Positions 1 through 8,379 of a stretch of 64,000 nt of DNA are shown one piece after another (position 1 is the first letter of the stretch; every line of letters starts with the position of its first letter). Source of the stretch: Lentimicrobiaceae bacterium (GTDB lineage Bacteria; Bacteroidota; Bacteroidia; Bacteroidales; JAGONC01); contig JAGONC010000003.1 of NCBI GenBank assembly GCA_017993235.1, forward strand, positions 1 to 64,000, written 5' to 3'. The translations under genes and the position numbers were made by a program. The notes beneath the pieces were generated by a model that was not told the origin of the DNA, did no database searches, and saw only the letters and a program-made list of their open reading frames with translations.

Positions 1-1905
1 ACCTTCAAGCAGAAGATGGGCTATTATGAGGAGTTTCCCAATCTGTGCTTCGTGGATACGCTCGACAATACGGGCGGATTGTCCTATGCCGGTCAGCAGC
101 ACAGCCTATTCGGGCTGAGCAACGAGAATGCCGAACGCATCCAGCGTCAGAACCAGAAGAAGATCTCAGTGATCATCGGCAATCCTCCGTATAATGCAAA
201 TCAGAAAAATGAGAATGAGAACAATAAAAACAGGGAATATCCTGACATTGATAAACGGATAAAAGAGACCTATATCAAGTACAGCACAGCCCAGAAAACA
301 AAGCTGTACGATATGTATTCCCGTTTTTACCGTTGGGCCATGGATCGGCTGGATAAAAATGGTATCATCGCATTCATCTCAAATAGAAGTTTTATTGTTA
401 GCCGCACCTTTGATGGTTTCAGAAGATGGGTGGAAGAAAATTTCCAGGAGGTATATATCATTGATACCAAAAGCGATGTAAGGGCAAATCCAAAGATTGC
501 AGGCACCACACACAATGTTTTTGGAATCCAGACAGGAGTTGCCATTATGTTTCTTATCCAAAAAGGCAAGCCGGAAAACAGGTGTAAGATCAATTATATT
601 TCCCTGGAGGACAATTGGAGAAAAGAAGAAAAGCTGGAATGGCTGAAAAATCAACAGCTTAACCGTATTAATTTTCAGGATATCACCCCTGACAAAAACC
701 ACAACTGGATTGAGCTTGCAGAGGAGGAATGGAATGACTTGCACCAAATTTTTGATGCATATAATCTTCAGAATAGTCTGTTTAAGTCCTTGGCAATTGG
801 CGTATCAACTAATAGAGATGAGTGGGTTTTTGACCTCTCAGAGAAGTCATTATTGCTAAAAGTAAACTACTTTATCGAAACGTATAATGAATTCTTAAAT
901 ACAAATTTATCAGATGATATTGTATTCGGAGATATTAAATGGAGTGAATCACTTTTATCAAAGTTTAGAAAAGGCAAACATCTTTCTGTTCAGGATAAAT
1001 TAATAACTAAGTTCGAGTATAGACCATTTTTTACAACTAGTTATTATTTTGACAAAAATCTATCAGATAGATTAACTATTAATCATTTTAATCAGTTTGG
1101 CAAATATCTAGACAATAAAAATATAATCATTGGTTTTTCTGGTGTTGGATCATCAAAACCGTTTTCGGCTTTAGCATCCGCAGTTTTAGTAGGCGTGGAT
1201 TTCCTGGAGAAAACGCAGTGCCTTGCTAAATATATTTATCTGAATGATCAAAGAATTGAAAATATAAATGATTGGGCTATTTCGCAGTTTCATTCGCATT
1301 ATGCGGATCCCTCCATTACCAAAGAAGATATCTTCTATTACGTCTACGGTGTATTGCATAATCCGGCCTACCGGAAAAAGTACGAGCTGAACCTAAAGCG
1401 GGAGTTTCCGCGGATCCCGTTCTATGACGATTTTCGGCAGTGGGCCGGATGGGGGAAAGCACTGATGGAACTGCATATAAATTTCGAGACAGTGACCCCG
1501 TTTGAGCTGGAAGTAATCGAGAAACAGGAAGAAAAGTCTGTGAGAGTCCTCCAGCAGGAGATCTATGCCGATGCGGCAGAACCGGAATCTCTATACGCAT
1601 ATCAGCCCCGGCTGAAAGTGAAGCTGAAGGCCAACAAAGAAGCCGGGCTCATCGAGATCGACGAAAAGAATACCCTGAAAGGCATCCCCCCGGAAGCGTG
1701 GGAATACAAATTGGGCAACCGCTCCGCCCTGGAGTGGATCCTGGACCAATACAAAGAGAAAAAGCCTTCCGATCCCACCATCGCTGAAAAGTTCAATACC
1801 TACCGCTTTGCCGATTACAAGGATCATGTCATCGATCTGTTAAAGCGGGTGTGTACGGTAAGTGTGGAAACCATGAAAATTATCCGGGAGATGGAAAGGG
1901 GATGA
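1..1905 (+). CDS. Type ISP restriction-modification enzyme, C-terminal part (partial)
   Basis: The reading frame is open from the first base, so the true start lies upstream; about 634 residues are visible. The visible part begins just before the adenine-N6 methyltransferase motif IV NPPY (bases 181-192, context IIGNPPYN), followed by the rest of the methylase fold (GIIAFISNRSF) and a long C-terminal specificity region. Enzymes of this family (LlaBIII-like type ISP) join a nuclease, a helicase motor, a methylase and a target-recognition domain in one chain, and cut between head-to-head sites. The upstream nuclease and helicase parts would lie outside the window. Bases about 780-1270, in the expected target-recognition region, are visibly more AT-rich than the flanks. 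A standalone type IIG methylase is the main alternative. The methylase call is firm, the ISP subtype is inferred. Confidence 0.8.
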   Translation, partial: TFKQKMGYYEEFPNLCFVDTLDNTGGLSYAGQQHSLFGLSNENAERIQRQNQKKISVIIGNPPYNANQKNENENNKNREYPDIDKRIKETYIKYSTAQKTKLYDMYSRFYRWAMDRLDKNGIIAFISNRSFIVSRTFDGFRRWVEENFQEVYIIDTKSDVRANPKIAGTTHNVFGIQTGVAIMFLIQKGKPENRCKINYISLEDNWRKEEKLEWLKNQQLNRINFQDITPDKNHNWIELAEEEWNDLHQIFDAYNLQNSLFKSLAIGVSTNRDEWVFDLSEKSLLLKVNYFIETYNEFLNTNLSDDIVFGDIKWSESLLSKFRKGKHLSVQDKLITKFEYRPFFTTSYYFDKNLSDRLTINHFNQFGKYLDNKNIIIGFSGVGSSKPFSALASAVLVGVDFLEKTQCLAKYIYLNDQRIENINDWAISQFHSHYADPSITKEDIFYYVYGVLHNPAYRKKYELNLKREFPRIPFYDDFRQWAGWGKALMELHINFETVTPFELEVIEKQEEKSVRVLQQEIYADAAEPESLYAYQPRLKVKLKANKEAGLIEIDEKNTLKGIPPEAWEYKLGNRSALEWILDQYKEKKPSDPTIAEKFNTYRFADYKDHVIDLLKRVCTVSVETMKIIREMERG

Positions 1906-1915
1906 AGTTTGGAAG

Positions 1916-1956
1916 TACGAACAGAGGAACGCTGATTTCTGATCTCTGAATTGAAA
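1916..1956 (+). repeat. Dispersed intergenic repeat, copy 1
   Basis: This stretch, starting 11 bp after the methylase stop, has a recognisable inverted-orientation relative at 23802-23838. Both share the words TACGAACAGAGGA, GCTGAT and TGATCTCTGAATT in the same order with few differences. It continues into AT-rich words built from ATCAGATATCAGATATC and TTAATCG before the terminator. It encodes nothing that I can see. Confidence 0.7.
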
Positions 1957-1994
1957 TCAGATATCAGATATCTGTTAATCGTTAATCGGATATC

Positions 1995-2020
1995 AAAAAG
2001 CCCTGCTTGCGGGGCTTTTT
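1995..2020. terminator. Bidirectional intrinsic terminator
   Basis: A perfect AAAAAGCCC / GGGCTTTTT hairpin with an 8-nt loop, flanked by A and T runs on either side. It lies 3 bp beyond the 3' end of the minus-strand tRNA-Phe and after the plus-strand methylase gene, so it can end both transcripts. Confidence 0.85.
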
Positions 2021-2023
2021 GCG

Positions 2024-2096
2024 TGGTACCACCCGGAATCGAACCAGGGACTCACGGATTTTCAGTCCGTTGCTCTACCTGCTGAGCTATGGTACC
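2024..2096 (-). tRNA. tRNA-Phe (GAA)
   Basis: On the minus strand a full cloverleaf can be folded: a 7-bp acceptor (GGTACCA with TGGTACC), a D arm with GCTC/GAGC, an anticodon stem ACGGA/TCCGT with loop CTGAAAA giving anticodon GAA, and a T arm CCTGG/CCGGG with loop TTCGATT. The discriminator base is A and CCA is not encoded. The length is 73 nt. A terminator follows at 1995-2020. Confidence 0.97.
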
Positions 2097-2120
2097 GCTT
2101 TGGAAGCGCAAAGATAGGAT

Positions 2121-2190
2121 GAAATATTCAAAATTAAAAATGAAGGATGAAAAATGAAGCATGAAGAATGAAGCATGAAAAATTAAAAAC
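2121..2190 (+). repeat. Low-complexity word repeat upstream of coaX
   Basis: The stretch is a wobbling tandem of the words AAATGAAG, GATGAAAA, GCATGAA and AAAATTAAAA. It is one of several unrelated word-repeat patches between genes in this window. It lies upstream of the preferred coaX start and may provide its leader. No hairpin or promoter is obvious. Confidence 0.55.
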
Positions 2191-2233
2191 CGTATATTCG
2201 CTCTTTGGTCACCTATTTATTGATGTTTACCCC

Positions 2234-2998
2234 ATGAACCTTGTCATTGATTACGGAAATACCCTGAAGAAAATTGCCCTGTTCGACCGCCACAGCATGG
2301 TCTATTTCAAACCCTTCCGGGAACTCAACGAACAGATCCTGAAGGATCATCTGCCTGAAAAAGAACAGATCCGCGCCGCGATCCTCGCCTCCACAGGCAA
2401 CTGCCCGCCCGCACTGATCGCCTGGCTTGACCATACCTACCGGTTTATCGAACTGACCGAACAGGTGCCTGTACCCATCACCAACAAGTACGAAACACCC
2501 ATAACCCTCGGCAAAGACCGCCTGGCAGCCGTGGTCGCCGCCCAGGAACGATTCCCGCGCCAGGATATCCTGGCCATCTCCGCCGGAACCTGCATCACCT
2601 TCGACATGATCAACGCACGCAAGGAATACCTCGGCGGCAGCATCTCACCCGGAATCCATATGCGCTTTAAAGCCCTGCATACTTTTACCGCCCACCTGCC
2701 GTTAATTGAAATGGATAATCCTCCTCCCCTGATCGGCGAAAATACCAGGGAATCCATCCTGGCCGGCGTACTCAACGGCGCCCTGGAGGAAATCAAGGGT
2801 GTTATCGAGCAATATCAGCTGGAATACCCTGATATTAAAGTAATTTTATCAGGCGGAGATGCGAATTATTTTGAGAAAAGACTAAAAAATAACATCTTTG
2901 CAATTCCAAATATTGTTCTGGAAGGACTAAACATAATTTTATCCTATAACCTTGGTGAAAAGCATTCGACCCACTCTGCTGCTGGTGATACTGATTAA
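2234..2998 (+). CDS. coaX: Type III pantothenate kinase
   Basis: Phosphorylates pantothenate with ATP in the first step of coenzyme A synthesis in the cytoplasm. The 254-residue product fits the family length. It has the N-terminal phosphate-binding DYGNT, the TLGKDRLAAVVAA motif with the catalytic Asp region, SAGTCITFD as the GTA-T-D motif, and LGGSISPGI. I chose the ATG at 2234 because the protein then opens with MNLVIDYGNT as in the family; the frame extends further upstream only through the word repeat and an unrelated 22-residue lead. No Shine-Dalgarno sequence is present. Its 3' end overlaps the next gene by about 44 bp, so it heads an operon running to lptC. CoaX normally requires a monovalent cation. 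Confidence 0.92.
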   Translation: MNLVIDYGNTLKKIALFDRHSMVYFKPFRELNEQILKDHLPEKEQIRAAILASTGNCPPALIAWLDHTYRFIELTEQVPVPITNKYETPITLGKDRLAAVVAAQERFPRQDILAISAGTCITFDMINARKEYLGGSISPGIHMRFKALHTFTAHLPLIEMDNPPPLIGENTRESILAGVLNGALEEIKGVIEQYQLEYPDIKVILSGGDANYFEKRLKNNIFAIPNIVLEGLNIILSYNLGEKHSTHSAAGDTD

Positions 2999-4226
2999 TG
3001 GCTTGTGGACGACAGCACAGGATATTAATTCCCCCTACTCTAATTTCGGCGTCGGGAATCTCTTTCCCGGACAAACCAGTGTCAATACGGCCATGGGCGG
3101 AATCGGGATCGGACTGCAGGGGAACTCGTTCATCAATATCATGAATCCCGCCTCCTACGGTTTTTTCGACTCTACCTCCTTCATATTGCAGGGAGGGATC
3201 CTGGCCGATGCTGTAAAAACACAGTCGGAAAATATTTCCACTACCTCAAGGAATGTCCAGCTGGGCTATATGCTCTTTGGATTCCCCATCGCCCACTGGC
3301 TGAAGTCAAGCATCGGGCTGACTCCCTTCAGCCGCGTTGGTTACCTGATCTACAATGACTATGACCAGGACAGCGTGGGCCGGATTACCAACCAATACCA
3401 GGCCTCCGGCGGCCTGAACCGCGCCCACATCGGACTGGCCATCCGCCCTTTCAGGAATCTGTCGGTGGGCGTCAATGCCAACTTCCTCTTTGGAGACCTC
3501 GACTACCAGCAGATCGTCGACTTCCCCGACTCGGCGTATATCTACAGTTTTCGCGTCATTGCCAACCGCTTTGTACAGGATTTCATGTTCGAGGTGGGAG
3601 CCCAGTACACCGCCCACCTGTCGCCCTCCCTTAGGCTGACCGCAGGAGCCGTGTACGAACTTCCTGCCTCCCTGAATACCAAACGCTACCTGCTGGCCGA
3701 AACATTCATCCCGGCGCTGAACAATGTGGATAATATTTACGATACCATAGTCTACCAGCCTGATCAGAAGGGTACCATCGAGCTTCCCCAGGCATTCGGG
3801 GGCGGATTCACCCTGGAAAATCCTAACCGCTGGACGGCCGGCGTGGATGTATACTGGCAGCAATGGGAAGATTTCAGGTCATTCTCGATGAACGATTCGC
3901 TGGATAACTCCCTGCGAGTCGCCGCCGGAGGCCAGTTCAGACCTTCCCTCGCAGCTTCGGCAAATTATGCCCAGAAGATCCAGTACAGGTTCGGTTTTCA
4001 CTACAACAAAACCTCCCTGAAGCTTCGTGGGACACAGATAAATGAGATTGGCCTGACTTTTGGTGCAGGACTGCCACTCAAAGGCATTCAATCCATGGTA
4101 AACCTTGCAGTGGAAATAGGACAACGGGGAACGACCAGCAATGGCCTGCTGAAGGAAAACTATGTCCGGCTGAGCTTAGGAATATCCATTTACGAACGAT
4201 GGTTCATCAGAAGCAAATTTTATTAA
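2955..4226 (+). CDS. Outer-membrane beta-barrel protein of unknown function
   Basis: The product has about 423 residues with a signal peptide (KSIRPTLLLVILINGLWTTAQ, cut after TAQ) followed by a conserved opening, INSPYSNFGVGNL. Alternating hydrophobic strands and a C-terminal aromatic end (ERWFIRSKFY) indicate an outer-membrane barrel. The start is uncertain: TTG at 2952 and GTG at 2955 are both in frame, and GTG gives a natural MKS signal start. The gene overlaps coaX and is followed 2 bp later by a TPR gene. Similar barrels sit between coaX and TPR/lptC genes in other Bacteroidota, which hints at a role in envelope assembly, but the substrate is unknown. Confidence 0.7.
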   Translation: MKSIRPTLLLVILINGLWTTAQDINSPYSNFGVGNLFPGQTSVNTAMGGIGIGLQGNSFINIMNPASYGFFDSTSFILQGGILADAVKTQSENISTTSRNVQLGYMLFGFPIAHWLKSSIGLTPFSRVGYLIYNDYDQDSVGRITNQYQASGGLNRAHIGLAIRPFRNLSVGVNANFLFGDLDYQQIVDFPDSAYIYSFRVIANRFVQDFMFEVGAQYTAHLSPSLRLTAGAVYELPASLNTKRYLLAETFIPALNNVDNIYDTIVYQPDQKGTIELPQAFGGGFTLENPNRWTAGVDVYWQQWEDFRSFSMNDSLDNSLRVAAGGQFRPSLAASANYAQKIQYRFGFHYNKTSLKLRGTQINEIGLTFGAGLPLKGIQSMVNLAVEIGQRGTTSNGLLKENYVRLSLGISIYERWFIRSKFY

Positions 4227-4228
4227 CC

Positions 4229-5611
4229 ATGAAAACGACCCGACTCTTTCTCTTACCCCTGATCGTCTCACTCATGATGATCATCGGAACCGGAGACGAC
4301 GCTCTTGCACAGGTTAAAGACAGAGGTCCCAGGTACGGGCAGGACAGCGTAAAATGCGTTATGGAAATTTCGCTGTACAGGGAATTCTTCAAACAGTGGA
4401 AAAACAGTGATTATACCAGCATTGCCGTGGCCGATGCCGTCAGGCACTGGCGCTGGGTTTTCCAGAACTGCCCGATGGGCACCGAAAATACCTACCTGGA
4501 TGGTGTAAAAATGTACAGCTATTTCATCAAGGAAGAACCCGACAATACGCGTAAAGAGCTGCTGATTGATACGCTGATGATGATCTATGACCAGCGTATG
4601 GAATATTTCCCCAATCACTACAAGACCGGCCAGTCGCAGGTGGGTAATATCCTGGGGCGTAAAGGCGTCGACCTGTACCAGTGGCGTCCGCAGGCTACCG
4701 AAGAGGTTTTCCAGATCCTGAAACGCTCCGTGGAAATGGATGGCAATAATTCCCAGACCGCCATCATCGTCTATTACTTCCGCACTGCCATCGACCTGGT
4801 GAATGCAAATACACTGGGAAAAGATGTACTGGTGGAGTTGTTTGATCAGTTGATGGAGATCGTTGAGTACAATATCAGAAATAATCCTACCGACAAGGAG
4901 GATTTTGAAAGTGTTAAGGCCAATCTCGAACTCTCTGTTGAACCCTATGCGACCTGCGCAGACTTGATCCCCATTTTCCGGACCAAGTTCGACGCGGGGG
5001 GAGACACCAATCCTGAACTGCTGAAGAAGATCATCAACATGCTGGATAAAAAGAATTGTACTGCTGATCCTCTCTATTTTGATGCGACGGTTAAGTTGTA
5101 TGAGTTGGAGCCCGATCCCGAGTCGGCCTTTCTCATCGGACGGATGCTGTACAAGAAGAATGACTACAGCAAGGCACTGCAGTATTTGCTGCAGGCAACC
5201 GATATGGCTGATACCAACAGCCGTGCAGATTGCTATCTGCTCCTGGCCGATGCTTACCGTAACCTGAGGGATTATCCAAAATCCAGATCGTACGCCTATA
5301 AATGCGCAGAGTTACGCCCCGGAGACGGGAATCCGTACATCATGATCGGTGACCTGTATGCCTCCAGCGCTGATGCGTGCGGCGATGATGAAATCGGTAA
5401 AAAGGCCGCCTACTGGGTTGCCGTTGATAAGTATTACAAAGCCAAAAGCGTCGACCCGTCACTCGAACAGGTGGCCAACGAAAGGATTTACTCTTATTCA
5501 AGGGGCTTTCCCGCCATCGAACGTATATTTTTTCATGATCTGAAAGAAGGGGACAGCTACACGGTGGGCTGCTGGATCAACGAAACAACGACCGTGAGGG
5601 CAGCTAAATAA
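4229..5611 (+). CDS. Periplasmic TPR-repeat protein, copy 1
   Basis: The product has 460 residues with a signal peptide (MKTTRLFLLP... ending ALAQ) and helical repeats, including a clear TPR unit around ESAFLIGRMLYKKNDYSKALQ and the next one at ADCYLLLADAYRNLRDYPKS. ATG 4229 was chosen over the upstream in-frame ATG at 4199 because it leaves an intact signal peptide and starts 2 bp after the previous stop. TPR proteins act as protein-binding scaffolds; position between an outer-membrane barrel and lptC suggests envelope biogenesis. The C-terminal 190 residues are about 90% identical to the next gene, while the N-terminal half is much less so. No enzymatic motif is seen. Confidence 0.75.
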   Translation: MKTTRLFLLPLIVSLMMIIGTGDDALAQVKDRGPRYGQDSVKCVMEISLYREFFKQWKNSDYTSIAVADAVRHWRWVFQNCPMGTENTYLDGVKMYSYFIKEEPDNTRKELLIDTLMMIYDQRMEYFPNHYKTGQSQVGNILGRKGVDLYQWRPQATEEVFQILKRSVEMDGNNSQTAIIVYYFRTAIDLVNANTLGKDVLVELFDQLMEIVEYNIRNNPTDKEDFESVKANLELSVEPYATCADLIPIFRTKFDAGGDTNPELLKKIINMLDKKNCTADPLYFDATVKLYELEPDPESAFLIGRMLYKKNDYSKALQYLLQATDMADTNSRADCYLLLADAYRNLRDYPKSRSYAYKCAELRPGDGNPYIMIGDLYASSADACGDDEIGKKAAYWVAVDKYYKAKSVDPSLEQVANERIYSYSRGFPAIERIFFHDLKEGDSYTVGCWINETTTVRAAK

Positions 5612-5643
5612 ATTGTCATTATCTCATATATAACCTTATTATT

Positions 5644-6993
5644 ATGAACCGAAAAGCTTTCGTTACAGGGCTACTGATCCTGTTCACCATTCCTGTTCTT
5701 TACGGCCAGAAATATGGAGCCGATAGCCTGAAATGCGTCGAAAACCTGTCGCTCTACAAGATAAATTTCCGTATGTGGAAAGATTACAACTTTTCCCAGG
5801 AGGTGATCGATCAGGTCCCGGTATATGAACCCTGGAAATGGGTGTTTGAAAACTGCCCCCGGTCCAGTCAGAATATCTACCTGGATGGTGTGGTGATCCT
5901 GAAATATTTCTACGATAAGGAAACAGATTCAATCCGGAAGAATCAGCTTATTGATTCGATCATGCTCGTGTATGACAAACGGATCGAGTATTTCGGAAAA
6001 CAGCCCAGCAGCCGTGAAGGACTGGTCCTTGGGCGGAAAGGCCTTGATCTGCTTACCCTTAAGCCGGAGCGGTTTGCCGATGCCTATGCAATGCTGGAAC
6101 GGTCGATCACCCTCGAAGGCAATGAAAGCCCGGGCCCTGTGCTGGTCTATTATTTTCATACCACCATTAGCAATGTCAGGGCCGGACGTATGGATACCTC
6201 CCTGATCATTGAGAACTATGATAAGATCATGGGTATTGTTGATTTTAATGAAAAACGGTACCGGGAAGATGCCGAGAGTTTGGCGGAATGGCAGAACATC
6301 CGCCAGATCGTGGAAACTACCCTCGAGCCGTTTGCTACCTGTACGGATCTGCTCAGCATTTACACGAAAAAATTTGAACAGCATCCCGATGATCCGGAAT
6401 TATTGAAAGAGATCATCAAGATGCTGGATAGGCAAAACTGCACAACCGATCCGCTTTATTTTGACGTCACGGTAAAACTGTACGAACTGGAACCCGATCC
6501 GGAATCTGCTTTTCTCATTGGCCGGATGCTTTACAGGAAAAATGAATACAGTAAGGCACTGCAGTATTTGCTGCAGGCGACCGATATGGCGGATACCAAC
6601 AGCCGCGCCGACTGCTTTTTGCTCCTGGCCGACGCTTACCGTAATATGAGGGATTTTCCCAAATCCAGATCCTATGCCTATAAATGCGCAGAATTGCGCC
6701 CCAATGACGGCAATCCCTACATCATGATCGGCGACCTGTACGCCTCAAGCGCCAGTGATTGCGGTAACGATGAGATCAGCAGCAAGGCTGCCTACTGGGC
6801 TGCAGTGGATAAGTATTACAAGGCAAAAAACGTTGACCCGTCCACCGAACAAGTTGCCAACGAAAGAATCTATTCCTATTCCAGAGGCTTTCCGGCCATG
6901 GAACGGCTCTTTTTCCATGATTTAAAGGAAGGCGACAGCTATACAGTCGGATGCTGGATCAATGAAACGACAACCATCAGGGCTGCCCGTTAG
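5644..6993 (+). CDS. Periplasmic TPR-repeat protein, copy 2
   Basis: The product has 449 residues, opening with a signal peptide (MNRKAFVTGLLILFTIPVLYGQ). It is a tandem paralogue of the preceding gene: the same opening (YGADSLKCVENLSLYK), the same Cys-containing spots (NCP, CTDLL, NCTTDPLYFD) and an almost identical C-terminal TPR region ending in YTVGCWINETTT. The strictly kept cysteines suggest disulfides. It is 32 bp downstream of copy 1 and overlaps lptC by 32 bp, so the three are co-transcribed. Function is inferred only from context. Confidence 0.75.
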   Translation: MNRKAFVTGLLILFTIPVLYGQKYGADSLKCVENLSLYKINFRMWKDYNFSQEVIDQVPVYEPWKWVFENCPRSSQNIYLDGVVILKYFYDKETDSIRKNQLIDSIMLVYDKRIEYFGKQPSSREGLVLGRKGLDLLTLKPERFADAYAMLERSITLEGNESPGPVLVYYFHTTISNVRAGRMDTSLIIENYDKIMGIVDFNEKRYREDAESLAEWQNIRQIVETTLEPFATCTDLLSIYTKKFEQHPDDPELLKEIIKMLDRQNCTTDPLYFDVTVKLYELEPDPESAFLIGRMLYRKNEYSKALQYLLQATDMADTNSRADCFLLLADAYRNMRDFPKSRSYAYKCAELRPNDGNPYIMIGDLYASSASDCGNDEISSKAAYWAAVDKYYKAKNVDPSTEQVANERIYSYSRGFPAMERLFFHDLKEGDSYTVGCWINETTTIRAAR

Positions 6994-7546
6994 CCAGTTC
7001 ATCATCAGGATCCTTATCCTTGCAGGGATCATCGTTCTCAGTTCCTGTGAGAATGATATCCGACAGATCAATATGACCATGCCGGTTGATACCCTGCCCG
7101 TCGAAACGATTTACAATATCGAGATTGAGCAGAGTGAACGCGGAAAACTTTCCCTGATCCTTACTGGGCCCCTTATGGAAAGTTATGGAGGGGACGATCC
7201 GTACATTGAGTTTCCGAAGGGTGTTCATATTGTGTTCTATGACACCCTGAAACGGATGAAATCGGAGCTGCGCGCCAATTACGGGATCAGTTACGAGAAA
7301 CGCAACATCATGGAAGCCCATGGAGACGTGGAGGTCATCAACCATCTGAAAAACGAAAGGCTGAATACGGAGCACCTGATATGGGACAGGAATAAAAAGA
7401 TCATTTATTCCGAGGTGTTTGTCAGGATAACCACGACTGATAAGACGATTTACGGTGAAAACGGTATGACCTCGGATGAACTGTTTGAATCCTGGAAGCT
7501 GAGAAAGGTCAGGGGGGATATCCGTGTCAGTAAGGAGAAATTCTGA
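6962..7546 (+). CDS. lptC: LPS export ABC transporter periplasmic protein LptC
   Basis: LptC is the inner-membrane-anchored bridge that passes lipopolysaccharide from LptBFG to LptA. The 194-residue product has one N-terminal hydrophobic segment ending in LSSC, which could be a lipobox, and then the LptC fold with its typical texture: YIEFPKGVHIVFYD, ELRANYGISYEKRNIMEAHGDV, NTEHLIWDRNKKIIYS and YGENGMTSDELF. The start overlaps the upstream TPR gene by 32 bp, and no better start exists downstream before the hydrophobic segment. It ends the coaX operon. Bacteroidota LptC proteins are often lipoprotein-like. Confidence 0.85.
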   Translation: MKRQPSGLPVSQFIIRILILAGIIVLSSCENDIRQINMTMPVDTLPVETIYNIEIEQSERGKLSLILTGPLMESYGGDDPYIEFPKGVHIVFYDTLKRMKSELRANYGISYEKRNIMEAHGDVEVINHLKNERLNTEHLIWDRNKKIIYSEVFVRITTTDKTIYGENGMTSDELFESWKLRKVRGDIRVSKEKF

Positions 7547-7550
7547 TATA

Positions 7551-7602
7551 CTCCACCCCAACCCCTCCCCATGTGGGGAGGGGCCGGGGGAGGGGCACTT
7601 AC
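7551..7602. repeat. C-rich/G-rich palindromic repeat at a convergent junction
   Basis: An imperfect palindrome with arms CCCCTCCCCATG and its complement sits exactly between the ends of lptC and elbB and reaches the elbB stop codon. It resembles three other elements in the window (about 24007-24050, 28581-28636 and 50534-50575) that share CTCACCCC and CCTCTCCAT words. The fold suggests a bidirectional terminator or a REP-like element. Confidence 0.65.
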
Positions 7603-8246
7603 ATGCTCTTCAGCATCGATTTCACGATTGCATCGGCTCCTTCCCAGATATTTACGATACTGGCATCCAGCATATAGCAGGGTGTCGTGAACAGTTTCCT
7701 TTTCCTGTCGATCACCACTTCGCCATGACCGGTGGTAATATGCCGGGCGCCCATTTTCTCCACTGCAGTTGCAGTGACACGGTCCTGGCCGATCGTGATC
7801 TCAGCATCACCGAATACCTTTGCCAGCAATACCGGGGCAATACATAAAGCCCCGATGGGTTTTCCTTTTTCAGCCATCGCCTTCATGGCCTTTTCCACTT
7901 CCGGATTCACGGAACAGGCGTCCCCTTTAAAAGCGAAATCACACAGATTCTTGGCCACACCGTATCCACCCGGGATGATCAACGCATCAAAATCCTCCGC
8001 CCGGAACCTGCTCAGCGCTTTAATATTTCCCCTGGCGATACGCGCTGATTCCACAAGGATGTTCCTTGCCTCACGCATTTCCTGGTTGGTGATATGATTC
8101 ACAACATGATGCTGCGGCAGATCGGGCGCAAAAATCTCATACATGGCACCATTCTTCTGGATGGCCAGCATGGTCATGGTAGCTTCGTGGATCTCGGATC
8201 CGTCCTTGGATCCGCAACCCGCAAGGATGATGGCAAAGCGTTTCAT
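7599..8246 (-). CDS. elbB: ElbB-like DJ-1/PfpI family protein (glyoxalase III-like)
   Basis: The product has 215 residues of the class I glutamine amidotransferase-like/DJ-1 fold: FAIILAGCGSKDGSEIHEAT at the N terminus, LIIPGGYGVAKNLCDFA, and the nucleophile elbow GALCIAPVLLA with Cys. ElbB of E. coli has glyoxalase activity and was first linked to isoprenoid synthesis. The ATG at 8246 was preferred to the upstream frame start because it gives MKRFAIIL, as in the family, and because a TACCTTTG -7 box (8268-8261, minus strand) would start transcription only a few bases upstream. It is transcribed alone and converges on lptC. Confidence 0.87.
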   Translation of the reverse strand: MKRFAIILAGCGSKDGSEIHEATMTMLAIQKNGAMYEIFAPDLPQHHVVNHITNQEMREARNILVESARIARGNIKALSRFRAEDFDALIIPGGYGVAKNLCDFAFKGDACSVNPEVEKAMKAMAEKGKPIGALCIAPVLLAKVFGDAEITIGQDRVTATAVEKMGARHITTGHGEVVIDRKRKLFTTPCYMLDASIVNIWEGADAIVKSMLKSM

Positions 8247-8297
8247 GGGTTCTTTTTTCGCAAAGGTACTAATAATTTGGTAAATTTGGGTGTTCAT

Positions 8298-8347
8298 TAG
8301 CTGCAAGCTACAAGCTGTAAGCTTGAAGCTTGAGGCTTGAAGCCTGA
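8298..8347. repeat. AAGCTTGAAGC word repeat
   Basis: The stretch is a run of near-copies of the 8-9 nt words AGCTGCAAGC, TACAAGCTG, TAAGCTTGA and AGGCTTGAAGC, many self-complementary around AAGCTT. It lies between the divergent genes elbB and umuC and is another unrelated member of the word-repeat class. Confidence 0.6.
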
Positions 8348-8379
8348 TTCAATCCGTTTGTAATCCCAAGCCACGCCAC

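Noticed and set aside
2168-2233. Extended N terminus of coaX
   Set aside because: The extra residues are unrelated to the family and lie next to a word repeat; the protein is complete from ATG 2234.
3306-3863. Long antisense frame within the outer-membrane protein gene
   Set aside because: It is a GC-driven shadow of the real gene, without promoter or family resemblance. The same applies to the antisense frames inside elbB, umuC, ribF and topA.
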